A stretch of 64,000 nucleotides of DNA from Antedon mediterranea (Eukaryota > Echinodermata > Crinoidea > Comatulida > Antedonidae). The position numbers and the translations under genes were made by a program. The stretch is taken from contig NC_092679.1 of NCBI RefSeq assembly GCF_964355755.1, positions 7,688,001 to 7,752,000 of the forward strand. The letters are read 5' to 3'. Under the pieces are notes generated by a model. The model was not told the origin of the DNA. It did no database searches and worked only from the letters and a program-made list of their open reading frames with translations. Shown piece after piece: positions 35,931 through 49,600 of this stretch (position 1 is its first letter; the number at the start of each line of letters is the position of its first letter).

Positions 35931-38900
35931 ATATTTGTGAGAAAAACGGCGGATTGTTCCTGGGATTCACTTGGTGGGATTATACTAGGGTACCTCGTTA
36001 GTCGTCCAGTATAGGTTAGAGTTGGACCAATGGTCCCGTTTACTCAGCCCTCATCTTTTAAATTTCAGTATAACTCAATTACGATTGTTAATATATAGTG
36101 AAAATTGATATTGTAATTGTGAGAAAACGGCGGATTGTTCCTGGAAGTCACTTGGTGGGATTATACTAGGGTACCTCCTTAGTCGTCCACTATAAGTTAG
36201 AGTGTGACCACTGGTCCCGTTTACTCCGACCTCATCTTTAAAATTTGAGTGTAACTCAATTACGATAAAATTTTTAAAATATAATGAAAATTGATACTGT
36301 ATTTGTGAGAAAACGGCGGATTGTTTCTGGGAGTCACATGGTGGGATTATACTAGGGTACGTCCTTAGTCGTCCAGTATAAGTTAGAGTGCGACCACTGG
36401 TCCCGTTTACTCAGCCCTCATCTTTTAAATTTGAGTGTAACTCAATTACGATAAAATTTTTTAAATATAGTGAAAATTGAAACTGTATTTGTGAGAAAAT
36501 GGCGGATTGTTCCTGGGAGTCACTTGGTGGGATTATACTAGGGTACCTCCTTAGTTGTCCAGTATAAGTTAGAGTGGGACCACTGGTCCCGTTTACTCCG
36601 ACCTCATCTTTAAAATTTGAGTGTAACTCAATTACGATAAAATTTTTAAAATATAGTGAAAATTGATACTGTATTTGTGAGAAAATGGCGGATTGTTTCT
36701 GGGAGTCACATGGTGGGATTATACTAGGGTACGTACGTCCTTAGTCGTCCAGTATAAGTTAGAGTGCGACCACTGGTCCCGTTTACTCCGACCTCATCTT
36801 TAAAATTTGAGTGTAACTCAATTACGATAAAATTTTTAAAATATAGTGAAAATTGATACTGTATTTGTGAGAAAATGGCGGATTGTTTCTGGGAGTCACA
36901 TGGTGGGATTATACTAGGGTACGTCCTTAGTCGTCCAGTATAAGTTAGAGTGCGACCACTGGTCCCGTTTACTCAGCCCTCATCTTTTAAATTTGAGTGT
37001 AACTCAATTACGATAAAATTGTTTAAATATAGTGAAAATTGAAACTGTATTTGTGAGAAAATGGCGGATTGTTCCTGGGAGTCACTTGGTGGGATTATAC
37101 TAGGGTACCTCCTTAGTTGTCCAGTATAAGTTAGAGTGGGACCACTGGTCCCGTTTACTCAGCCCTCATCTTTAACGTTTGAGTGTAACTCAACTACGAT
37201 TAATATTTTAAAATATAGTGAAATTTGATACTGTATTTGTGAGAAAATGGCGGATTGTTCCTGGAAGTCACTTGGTGGGATTATACTAGGGTACCTCCTT
37301 AGTTGTCCCGTTTAAGTTAGAGTGGGACCACTGGTCCCGTTTACTCAGCCCTTATCTTTAAAATTTGAGTGTAACTCAATAACGATTAATATTTTAAAAT
37401 ATAGTGAAATTTGATACTGTATTTGTGAGAAATGACGGATTGTTCCTGGGAGTCACTTGGTGGTATTATACTAGGGTACCTCCTTAGTTGTCCAGTTTAA
37501 GTTAGAGTGGGACCACTGGTCCCGTTTACTCAGCCCTTATCTTTAAAATTTGAGTGTAACTCAATTACGATTAATATTTTAAAATATAGTGAAATTTGAT
37601 ACTGTATTTGTGAGAAAATGGCGAATTGTTCCTGGGAGTCACTTGGTGGGATTATACTAGGGTACCTCCTTAGTCGTCCACTATAAGTTAGAGTGTGACC
37701 ACTGGTCCCGTTTACTCCGACCTCATCTTTAAAATTTGAGTGTAACTCAATTACGATAAAATTTTTAAAATATAGTGAAAATTGATACTGTATTTGTGAG
37801 AAAATGGCGGATTGTTTCTGGGAGTCACATGGTGGGATTATACTAGGGTACGTCCTTAGTCGTCCAGTATAAGTTAGAGTGCGACCACTGGTCCCGTTTA
37901 CTCAGCCCTCATCTTTTAAATTTGAGTGTAACTCAATTACGATAAAATTTTTTAAATATAGTGAAAATTGAAACTGTATTTGTGAGAAAATGGCGGATTG
38001 TTCCTGGGTGTCACTTGGTGGGATTATACTAGGGTACCTCCTTAGTTGTCCAGTATAAGTTAGAGTGGGACCACTGGTCCCGTTTACTCAGCCCTTATCT
38101 TTAACGTTTGAGTGTAACTCAATTACGATTAATATTTTAAAATATAGTGAAATTTGATACTGTATTTGTGAGAAAATGGCGGATTGTTCCTGGAAGTCAC
38201 TTGGTGGGATTATACTAGGGTACCTCCTTAGTTGTCCAGTTTAAGTTAGAGTGGGACCACTGGTCCCGTTTACTCAGCCCTTATCTTTAAAATTTGAGTG
38301 TAACTCAATTACGATTAATATTTTAAAATATAGTGAAATTTGATACTGTATTTGTGAGAAAATGGCGGATTGTTCCTGGGAGAGTCACTTGGTGGTATTA
38401 TACTAGGGTACCTCCTTAGTTGTCCAGTTTAAGTTAGAGTGGGACCACTGGTCCCGTTTACTCAGCCCTTATCTTTAAAATTTGAGTGTAACTCAATTAC
38501 GATTAATATTTTAAAATATAGTGAAATTTGATACTGTATTTGTGAGAAAATGGCGGATTGTTCCTGGGAGTCACTTGGTGGGATTATACTAGGGTACCCC
38601 TTTAGTCGTCCAGTATAAGTTAGAGTGGGACCACTGGTCCCGTTTACTCAGCCCTTATCTTTAAAATTTGAGTGTAACTCAATTACGATTAATATTTTAA
38701 AATATAGTGAAATTTGATACTGTATTTGTGAGAAAATGGCGAATTGTTCCTGGGAGTCACTTGGTGGGATTACACTAGGGTACCTCCTTAGTCGTCCACT
38801 ATAAGTTAGAGTGTGACCACTGGTCCCGTTTACTCCGACCTCATCTTTAAAATTTGAGTGTAACTCAATTACGATAAAATTTTTAAAATATAGTGAAAAT

Positions 38901-41900
38901 TGATACTGTATTTGTGAGAAAATGGCGGATTGTTTCTGGGAGTCACATGGTGGGATTATACTAGGGTACGTCCTTAGTCGTCCAGTATAAGTTAGAGTGC
39001 GACCACTGGTCCCGTTTACTCAGCCCTCATCTTTTAAATTTGAGTGTAACTCAATTACGATAAAATTTTTTAAATATAGTGAAAATTGAAACTGTATTTG
39101 TGAGAAAATGGCGGATTGTTCCTGGGAGTCACTTGGTGGGATTATACTAGGGTACCTCCTTAGTTGTCCAGTATAAGTTAGAGTGGGACCACTGGTCTTG
39201 TTTACTCCGACCTCATCTTTAAAATTTGAGTGTAACTCAATTACGATAAAATTTTTAAAATATAGTGAAAATTGATACTGTATTTGTGAGAAAATGGCGG
39301 ATTGTTTCTGGGAGTCACATGGTGGGATTATACTAGGGTACGTCCTTAGTCGTCCAGTATAAGTTAGAGTGCGACCACTGGTCCCGTTTACTCCGACCTC
39401 ATCTTTAAAATTTGAGTGTAACTCAATTACGATAAAATTTTTAAAATATAGTGAAAATTGATACTGTATTTGTGAGAAAATGGCGGATTGTTTCTGGGAG
39501 TCACATGGTGGGATTATACTAGGGTACGTCCTTAGTCGTCCAGTATAAGTTAGAGTGCGACCACTGGTCCCGTTTACTCAGCCCTCATCTTTTAAATTTG
39601 AGTGTAACTCAATTACGATAAAATTGTTTAAATATAGTGAAAATTGAAACTGTATTTGTGAGAAAATGGCGGATTGTTCCTGGGAGTCACTTGGTGGGAT
39701 TATACTAGGGTACCTCCTTAGTTGTCCAGTATAAGTTAGAGTGGGACCACTGGTCCCGTTTACTCAGCCCTCATCTTTAACGTTTGAGTGTAACTCAACT
39801 ACGATTAATATTTTAAAATATAGTGAAATTTGATACTGTATTTGTGAGAAAATGGCGGATTGTTCCTGGAAGTCACTTGGTGGGATTATACTAGGGTACC
39901 TCCTTAGTTGTCCCGTTTAAGTTAGAGTGGGACCACTGGTCCCGTTTACTCAGCCCTTATCTTTAAAATTTGAGTGTAACTCAATTACGATTAATATTTT
40001 AAAATATAGTGAAATTTGATACTGTATTTGTGAGAAATGGCGGATTGTTCCTGGGAGTCACTTGGTGGTATTATACTAGGGTACCTCCTTAGTTGTCCAG
40101 TTTAAGTTAGAGTGGGACCACTGGTCCCGTTTACTCAGCCCTTATCTTTAAAATTTGAGTGTAACTCAATTACGATTAATATTTTAAAATATAGTGAAAT
40201 TTGATACTGTATTTGTGAGAAAATGGCGAATTGTTCCTGGGAGTCACTTGGTGGGATTATACTAGGGTACCTCCTTAGTCGTCCACTATAAGTTAGAGTG
40301 TGACCACTGGTCCCGTTTACTCCGACCTCATCTTTAAAATTTGAGTGTAACTCAATTACGATAAAATTTTTAAAATATAGTGAAAATTGATACTGTATTT
40401 GTGAGAAAATGGCGGATTGTTTCTGGGAGTCACATGGTGGGATTATACTAGGGTACGTCCTTAGTCGTCCAGTATAAGTTAGAGTGCGACCACTGGTCCC
40501 GTTTACTCAGCCCTCATCTTTTAAATTTGAGTGTAACTCAATTACGATAAAATTTTTTAAATATAGTGAAAATTGAAACTGTATTTGTGAGAAAATGGCG
40601 GATTTTTCCTGGGTGTCACTTGGTGGGATTATACTAGGGTACCTCCTTAGTTGTCCAGTATAAGTTAGAGTGGGACCACTGGTCCCGTTTACTCAGCCCT
40701 TATCTTTAACGTTTGAGTGTAACTCAATTACGATTAATATTTTAAAATATAGTGAAATTTGATACTGTATTTGTGAGAAAATGGCGGATTGTTCCTGGAA
40801 GTCACTTGGTGGGATTATACTAGGGTACCTCCTTAGTTGTCCAGTTTAAGTTAGAGTGGGACCACTGGTCCCGTTTACTCAGCCCTTATCTTTAAAATTT
40901 GAGTGTAACTCAATTACGATTAATATTTTAAAATATAGTGAAATTTGATACTGTATTTGTGAGAAAATGGCGGATTGTTCCTGGGAGAGTCACTTGGTGG
41001 TATTATACTAGGGTACCTCCTTAGTTGTCCAGTTTAAGTTAGAGTGGGACCACTGGTCCCGTTTACTCAGCCCTTATCTTTAAAATTTGAGTGTAACTCA
41101 ATTACGATTAATATTTTAAAATATAGTGAAATTTGATACTGTATTTGTGAGAAAATGGCGGATTGTTCCTGGGAGTCACTTGGTGGGATTATACTAGGGT
41201 ACCCCTTTAGTCGTCCAGTATAAGTTAGAGTGGGACCACTGGTCCCGTTTACTCAGCCCTCATCTTTAAAATTTGAGTGTAACTCATTTACGATTTTTAA
41301 AATATAGTGAAATTTGAAACTATATTTGTGAGAAAACGGCAGATTTTTCCTGAGAGAGTCACTTGGTGGGATTATACTAGGGTACGTCCTTAGTCGTCCA
41401 GTATAAGTTAGATTGGGACCACTGGTCCCGTTTACTCAGCCCTCATCTTTAAAATTTGAGTGTAACTCAATTACAATTTTTAAAATATAGTTAAATTTGA
41501 AACTGTATTTGTGAGAAAATGGCGGATTGTTCCTGGGAGTCACTTGGTGGGATTATACTAGGGTACCTCCTTAGTCGTCCAGTATAAGTTGGAGTGGGAC
41601 AACTGGTACCGTTTACTCAGCCCTCATCTTTTAAATTTGAGTGTAACTCATTTACGACTTTAAAAATATAGTAAAATTTGATACTGCATTTGTGAGAAAT
41701 GGCGGATTGTTCCTGGGAGTCACTTGGTGGTATTATACTAGGGTACCTCCTTAGTTGTCCAGTATAAGTTAGAGTGAGACCACTGGTCCCGTTTACTCAG
41801 CCCTCATCTTTAACGTTTGAGTGTAACTCCATATTACGATTAATATTTTAAAATATAGTGAAATTTGATACTGCATTTGTGAGAAAATGGCGGATTGTTC

Positions 41901-42767
41901 CTGGGAGTCACTTGGTGGGATTATACTAGGGTACCTCCGTAGTGGTCCAGTAAAGTTAGAGTGGGACTACTGGTCCCGTTTACTCAGCCCTCATCTTTTA
42001 AATTTGAGTGTAACTCAATTACGATTTTAAAAATATAGTGAAATTTGATACTTTATTTGTAAGAAAACGGCGGATTGTTCCTGGGAGTCACTTGTGGGAT
42101 TATACTAGGATACTACATAGTCGTCCACTATAAGTTAGAGTGTGACCACTGGTCCCGTTTACTCCGACCTCATCTTTAAAATTTGAGTGTAACTCAATTA
42201 CGATAAAATTTTTAAAATATAGTAAAAATTGATACTGTATTTGTGAGAAAATGGCGGATTGTTTCTGGGAGTCACATGGTGGGATTATACTAGGGTACGT
42301 CCTTAATAGTCGTCCAGTATAAGTTAGAGTGCGACCACTGGTCCCGTTTACTCAGCCCTCATCTTTTAAATTGGAGTGTAACTCAATTACGATAAAATTT
42401 TTAAAATATAGTGAAAATTGATACTGTATTTGTGAGAAAATGGCGGATTGTTCCTGGGAGTCACTTGGTGGGATTATACTAGGGTACCTCCTTAGTTGTC
42501 CAGTATAAGTTAGAGTGGGACCACTGGTCCCGTTTACTCAGCCCTCATCATTAACGTTTGAGTGTAACTCAATTACGATTAATATTTTAAAATAGTGAAA
42601 TTTGATACTGTATTTGTGAGGAAATGGCTGATTGTTCCTGGGAGTCACTTGGTGGGATTATAATAGGGTACGTCCTTAGTCGTCAGTATAAATTAGAGTA
42701 GGACCACTGGTCCGGTTTACTCAGCCCTTATATTTAAAATTTGAGTGTAACTCATTTACGATTTTTA
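35931..42767. repeat. Satellite array, about 186-bp monomer, about 37 copies
   Basis: Start points of GAGAAAAYGGCGGATTG at 36121, 36307, 36493 and 36679 give a period of 186 bp. Conserved parts per unit: TCCTGGGAGTCACTTGGTGG, ATTATACTAGGGTACCTCC, GGGACCACTGGTCCCG, TTTGAGTGTAACTCAATTAC. Monomers fall into subtypes (CACATGG/CACTTGG, TCAGCC/TCCGACC). Rare markers such as GGGAGAGTCAC and GGGTGTCACTTGG recur 2604 bp apart, i.e. 14 monomers. No coding capacity. Confidence 0.97.
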
Positions 42768-43318
42768 AAGATGTATTGTCCCTTGAAACACAAAAAAATG
42801 AAGGTCAAAATATTCTAAATTTAAAGTGGCCATATCAAAGTAATAATAAAGTTATTCACTTTAAGTCGAAAATTCGAGCCAAAAACAACAAGTTTACGTA
42901 ATTAACAGGTAAATTACTTTAATTACATTTCATCTGGAAAATCGTCACGAGCGAAAGTAAACAAAGATTTCAAACTATGAGTACGCATTATGCATATGCT
43001 AAATTAGGATTGTTTACAACTCGTCACGGTTAAGAAGGTATTTTCACACAGATCATGAGGAAGTTTTATGATTATGCATACAGAGTAGCCAAACAAGTGC
43101 GTTTCATTATGGGATATGTTTTGATTGAAAACTTTGACTGGAAGTCAAAGTTATTTTTTTAACAAAAAAACGTCTGTATTTCAGTTAAATTTTTTTTTTT
43201 TTCGAAAAATTTTTGGTGATAGTTAATAACTATTATGATACTTCAAAATGACCCACCTTTTTTCAAAATCTTTTATTTTTTATTTTTTTTGGAATTAGTC
43301 AAAGGGACAATACATCTT
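42768..43318. mobile_element. 551-bp MITE inserted in the satellite, TA target duplication
   Basis: Ends AAGATGTATTGTCCCTT and its inverse AAGGGACAATACATCTT are flanked by TA, and removing it restores a satellite unit (ATTTTTA joined to AAATAATATAGTG). TA duplication and size fit a Tc1/mariner-type MITE. Confidence 0.85.
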
Positions 43319-43424
43319 TAAAATAATATAGTGAAATTTGAAACTATATTTGTGAGAAAACGGCAGATTTTTCCTGAGAGTCACTTGGTGGGATTATACT
43401 AGGGTACCTCTTTAGTCATCCAGT
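43319..43424. repeat. Last satellite monomer, right of the MITE
   Basis: The unit resumes with ATATAGTGAAATTTG and ends at GTCATCCAGTA. It directly abuts the claspin upstream region. Confidence 0.9.
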
Positions 43425-43557
43425 ACTCGACCAAATGGAAGGTGCATTTATAAGAAATATAAAAAAAAACCATGATATATAAAATTATTATCATTGCATT
43501 TGGCATAGCATAATCTGGCATAATTTTGTGCTGCCACCATAATTTTGTTTTCATCGC

Positions 43558-43600
43558 TGGCCAATAGCGCGCGAACAATTGATTGTTTTTGGTGCGAAAA
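43558..43600 (+). promoter_or_regulatory. Candidate claspin promoter: CCAAT box and E2F-like sites
   Basis: A CCAAT box (43561-43565) runs straight into GCGCGCGAA (43568-43576), and TTTGGTGCGAAA (43588-43599) is one base off the E2F consensus TTTSGCGCSAAA. Both lie 65-105 bp upstream of the proposed claspin start. Vertebrate CLSPN is an S-phase gene under E2F control, so the match is biologically sensible. The transcription start is not known. Confidence 0.45.
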
Positions 43601-43664
43601 AAGAAGGCGACGAAGAAACAACCGTCACTTTGTCCTTTGATATTCATTGTCTTTTTGAGGAAAA

Positions 43665-46600
43665 ATGTTGGGTATAGCAGCAATTAGTGATCCGGTACGT
43701 ATAAATTACACTATATTTTATTACGTATATGGCTAGGCACAGTTGATTAGATTTATTTTGTTATTTAACTAGGCCTAGGCCTACTACCACTGCACTAGCT
43801 AGGCCTAACTAAGGGCGGCCCTATCTAGTAGTAGGCCTAGGCCTAGGCCTAGTTCTAGTAGTAGTAGTAGTGGAAGCCTAGGAGCCTATTACTATTATTA
43901 GTATTAGCCTAGGGCAAGTTAGCTAGGCAGGGCCAGGAGGCGACGTTTAGGTAGGTAGGATACGTAGTAGAAGTAGGCTAGTACGTACTAGGCCGGCAAT
44001 GTCAATGACTAGCTAGCCTATCCAACTACACGTTAGAATAGTAGGGCTGGCTAGAATGTAACTAGAGAATAGGGATTTATTTGTAGATTCAAGATTATTA
44101 AATTTAATTCTTAATAATTTTATTTAATTGACTCTACTACTAGCTAGGGCCTACTACTATATTAATATTTTCTTTATTAATAAGTCTTTACTTTATTTAA
44201 ATCCAAGAAATGTTTGTAGTAATAGTATGTTCTTGTTGTCTCGTGTCCGTATTGTTATTTGTATTCCATTCTGTAATTGGCAAGCTCCAATTTTGAAATG
44301 CTCAAAATGACCTGAAATTTACGCGAAATTGAATAGAAATAAATTTTGCGCATTTTGAAATTTCAAATATGCATACTCGCATAAGTTTTTGTGTAGCATA
44401 TCATTCTTATGTCAAAAGTTGCTCCATATTATGAAATACACTTTCGTAAGGTTTCATTGAAAAATAATGTTTTGCTCAGATTTATGGGCAACCATAAAAT
44501 CGCACGTAACTTACGCTGCGTCATATAACAAAGTTTCTTGCACATCTACAGTTAGAGGTCAATCTTCTGACCAAGTTATACAATCTCATGTTGACAAGCA
44601 TTAGAGATACTGTACACTGCGGAAAGAATTCATGGAAAGAAAGAAGAATAAAAAAAGATCCTGACAATAACAAGGAGTTATCCACCAAGTGCAAATAACC
44701 AATAATATATTATAAAGCATCTCATATATTAATTTGCAAGCTTCTTATTACAGAAACCATTGATGCATAACGATTTATTTGATGCTGAGTATAGCAGTTC
44801 AGAAGATGAGACTGACAAGCAGCAGGAATCCAACGAAAATGACACCTGGAGTCTTCCAAAAGATGGCACCAAAAAAGATGTTAATGCACCAGACAACTTG
44901 GAAGACAAGAACCAAAAAGATGCGAACAGTAAAATTGATAATAAAAGAAAAGAGCAAGATGAGAATGTAGACGAGCATGTGCATGAAGAAAAGATGAGAA
45001 GTGACGTAGAGGATGAGAAAGCTGAAATTGACAGGGAAAATGGACAGACTGGAAGTGATGGAGAAGATGAAAAAGCTGGAAGTGATGGAGAAGATGAAAA
45101 AGCTGGAAGTGATGGAGAAGATGAAAAAGTTGGAAGTGATGGAGAAGTTAAAAATGTGGAAAGCGAAGGAGAATATGAAAAAGGTGACAGCGACAAAGAA
45201 GACGAAAAGTCAGCAAGTGATGATGAAGAAATGGCTAAACCAATGCCGATGGAGCGTGCAAAAAGTAAAAAACAAAAGGTATAAACCAAACATAATAATT
45301 TAGACACAAATTTTTTCGTTTCGTTGTCCCATGACCTAGGTGGTTGTAAGGGGTGTAGCAGACAAGATACAGTAGTACTCATCATGATACGACACTCGGG
45401 CATACGCCATATCTCCCAGCGGTGCCTATCTCATCTCTGGGCTGCCAGGGGTATTTCCTGGATGGCCGTCGTTAGTTCTCCTTAACCGACGCTCTTGTGG
45501 GTGTTCAACCACCGTCCACTCCTAAAGGAGTTGATATGGTTACCTGTTTGTTTGCCGGTGGGTGGCTGTGTGTGAACTAGTACACTGGGGTAACCCTTAC
45601 TCGTCTCAAAAGATGTACTAGGTTCTTCTAAAGTGCACATGAGCTACAGTATGTGTACACTGGACCTACGGTTTATAGTCTTTATCCGAGAAGACTTGTT
45701 CTACCACCAGAACCATGGAGCGAGTGAGCCTCGAACCATTGCCGATGTTATGGCTACGTAATTACAGTTCCACAGTCTTAACCACTCTGCCACTCACTCG
45801 CTAGAATGGCCTAGCAACTTTTAAAACTAAGTACTTGTTTGGTAGAGTTTTTTTACCATTTTTTTCCATAAACAGTATTAAAATAATTTCTTAATTATAG
45901 GCAAATGAAAGGCAGAAGCTATCACGCCAAGTAAAGCAACAGGCTATAGAGCAAATTCACAGTGAAAGTCAACGCATCATTCGAGGTTTGTGTCTATCAC
46001 CATTTGTTTACTCCACTGATCTGTTTTACTTACTTAACTGATCCAGCGGGTATAATTGGTTAACTTATGATTACTGTATAAACTCATTAGTTATGTTCAG
46101 ATAGCCTGTCTGAGGTAAAGTTATGTCAAATAGGAAATTATATGCTTGAGTTATTTCATTTTTGAACTAAAAAAGAAATGTATGTATATTTTTTGTGGTT
46201 TTGTTTATAGAATCCAAGCTTTCAATACCATACCATAAACCAAAGCCGTTATCTCTCAACGAGTTCTTTAGTAAAAAGCCAAAACTGGATCAGATAAAAG
46301 CACCAAAAGCAGTGAGCAGGTTAGGTTTCTAAATTGTGACCAAATCAGAGTCATCATTCTTTCTTTTTACCTTGTTTATTCTCATCAAAAAAGTCTACCG
46401 AAAAATTGTAATGAAAATTTACTTTTGGTTAATAGTCTTCTTCCAGCTTTAACAAGTTAATTATTTTCTGTAATGTGTTTTCCATGTTTATCTTTAATTT
46501 ATTAGTAGGTAAGGAAATTGTAAATCTTTTTTTTTTTCAGAATCTTACAATGCAACAGAAAGGACACACCCATGCCAGCAACGAATAGAAGCAAAAGCTC

Positions 46601-49600
46601 GCTATATTACAGAATGAGACAGACCAGTGGAAACATGCATGAATGGACTAGCAATAAATTGGAAACTAAAAATTCAGAAATTCATAGCAAAGAAGAAGTT
46701 GATGTTGATATTAGAGATGAAGACAAACTTGTTTTACGTTTAGACTCACTCTCAGATGATGAAGACATGGATAAGAACCTTCCAGAAGTAGACTTTGGAA
46801 AAACCACAGAAACAAATGTTAATAAAGAAGAAAATGTGAAAGACAGTCAAAAACATAATATTGATGGGTTAACCAGTCACAAAATTGACATTGGGGACAC
46901 TGACCAATGTGATAAATTACCAGAAAATAGTGATAAAAAAGAGTTCCCATTGCAACCAGAGTCTCAAGATTGGAGTTTAAGACTTGATATACAGACCCTC
47001 CATGACACCTTGATGCCAGATTCGGATTCAGAGATAGAAACAGTCGCAGAAAATGGACCTCTGTCATCAAAAATCAAATATGAATCGGTACCCAAGGGTT
47101 CTGTGCAAAATGCTTCCATGGATATTGAACAAGCAATTTCTAAATATAAAGATGATTGTGACAATGATATTTCTGATGTTATGTTTACACCAGAAAGTAA
47201 AACATTGCAAATATCTCCATCCACAAGCAACAAAAAACATCTGCTTGAAAAATTAAAATGGAACGACACATTGGTACCTAAGCTGGGTGGTAATGAAGAT
47301 GGAGTCATAAGGTTTGATAGTAATGACGAACACTCAAGTACTGGGGTTATTACACTCATGGAAAGATTTGTTAAGCACTCTACAAAGAAAACTATTAAGA
47401 GAAAAAGTCATGTCCAACTTGAGTAAGTGCTTACATCTTTAAATTATTTTAAGTTGTTAATTTTTAAACAGTAAAAACTCTTCAGTTTAATCAATTGATT
47501 TGTACATTTTTGCAGATAATTTTTTATTTGAAAAAAAAGCCTACTGTATCGGTTTTGTTCTAGACTAGGTTCTAGCCCATAATTATTAAATATAAATATT
47601 TTGGCACATGGCATTTCAAACGTATAAATAGACAAAAATCGAAATGTCGACTGGTGGACTACAGTAACAAAAAAGACAATAACTACAGACTTGGGGCAAG
47701 TATAGTTTTTTCCTACAACAAAAACTGCATTCACAAAGTATAGGACAAGAGGCCAACTTATTTCTTAAGGGTCATACAACATAAATAACAGACATCAATT
47801 TTTTGAATACAAATTGAACAGCATTTCATGGGTTTTCATCATTAGTTTATTTAAACTCTTTTATTAATTTCATTATTTTAAAATTCATCTTTATTTATAA
47901 TATGTGTTTCAGAGTTGTAAAAAAGGAAGTTAATTCTGAAGGCAAAGAAGAGTTAATTCATGAGGTGGTACCAGTGACATTAGGAGAAGATGAGCAACAA
48001 GACCCAAAACTGGAAACCCCAGGTAGGTGACACCATCCTTCATACTCCCTTTCAAAACGCAATCACCATTATCCTTTAGTGTTGGTTGAATTTGCTAGAA
48101 CGCTATTAAATCATAGACAATACAAATAAACTAGAAGCTTTAGAAGACTTTATTGATTGTTTATTTTTTCTTTCTCCTGTTGTGCAAGTTTTCTTATAAT
48201 TTTTTTGTGTATTTTATGTATAGGCTATGACTTTCCCCACTAAGGACGAATAAGATTTTATATATTATTATCGGGTTAAATTTTATCTTAGCTTGCAGTA
48301 TTTTTGTTTACTTGTGTATATTTTTTAGGTGCAAAACTACAGAAACTAAAAGAAAACCTGCAAGTGAAAATGAAAGCGCAACGTGAAGTAGAAAGGCAGC
48401 GTAGGATACAAGCATATAAGATGGACAATGAGGAAGGTTATGAAGAAGGAGAAAATCAGGAGGATGAGTTAGAGTTTAACAACGACAAGGAAGAAGAGGC
48501 AGAAATAACAGATGGCAGTGAAACTGATGGAGATTATGTACCAGGGCAGGAAGAAGATGATGATGATGGAGAGGACGAGGATGAAGAAAAGGTTTGTATT
48601 ATTCTATATCAATTATCATTTATATTATAAAGGTCCTAAAATATATAATCTAAATAAATATTGAGTTCAAAACATAATAAAACTAGATTAAATTAAAAAT
48701 GACTACTTATTCGGTTTGAAAATACTGACAAATTTCTCAATAATATAAAACACATTACAATTCCAGATCAAGAAAAATACATTTTTAGATGGAGAAGCAA
48801 TAGATGAGGATGAGGAGGAACTTCCCTCAGTTGAATTCAACGCTAAAGCATTGGTTGTTGACTCAATGAAAGATGACAGCAATGATGAGTTTGTGTTCAA
48901 GTCAAGGAAGAAGAAAAAGAAAATGATTGTTGACGATGATGATGATGATGACGAAGATAATGACAACAAATGCGATGAAACACATGATAGTTCCAAAAAT
49001 GAAAGCGGTATGTAATACGCAATCATTTCCTGTAATTTCAAACGTCTGCTATATTATTTGTATTTTATGTTATTATTTTTAAATGATTTTGACACACAAA
49101 ACAATATCAAGAAAATAGGAAGATACTGTTTTACACAGCTCTAAACTTTAGTTTAAGGCTTCCCATTTGGTACCCATCTATCCTAAAGCCTAGTCAACTT
49201 AAACTAGTCTACACTAGCAAACTTAACTTAAGCTCAAGTTTCCAAACAATCTCATCACCTTTTGACCATACTGTTACCATACTTATGTTTTAATTGTGAT
49301 TCAAGTCATTTTTAATTAAAAAAATGTTACTTTGTACAGGATTTGATTTGAAGTTAAACCAGCATGATGAAACATCAACGTTTTCATCGTCATCTGTAAA
49401 GTCCTTGTTTAAGAACAAACCTATGCGGTACTCAACAATTTCAGATGGTAAAACCATGGACTTATTTGATTCTAGTACCAATACTACAGATCCTAGTGTT
49501 GATGCTGCTAATTCCAGTGTTAGTGATGGACTTAATAGTTCAACAGGTGCATTTAGCTTGACTCCTATCAAGGAAAAGAAAGGTGATTACATTATTATTT

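Noticed and set aside
35931-42767. CRISPR-like regular repeats
   Set aside because: The units abut without unique spacers, are 186 bp long and sit in an intron-bearing animal genome: this is a satellite.
44729-45403. Ser-rich open frame on the minus strand
   Set aside because: It is the antisense of the acidic, repeat-bearing claspin exon 2.
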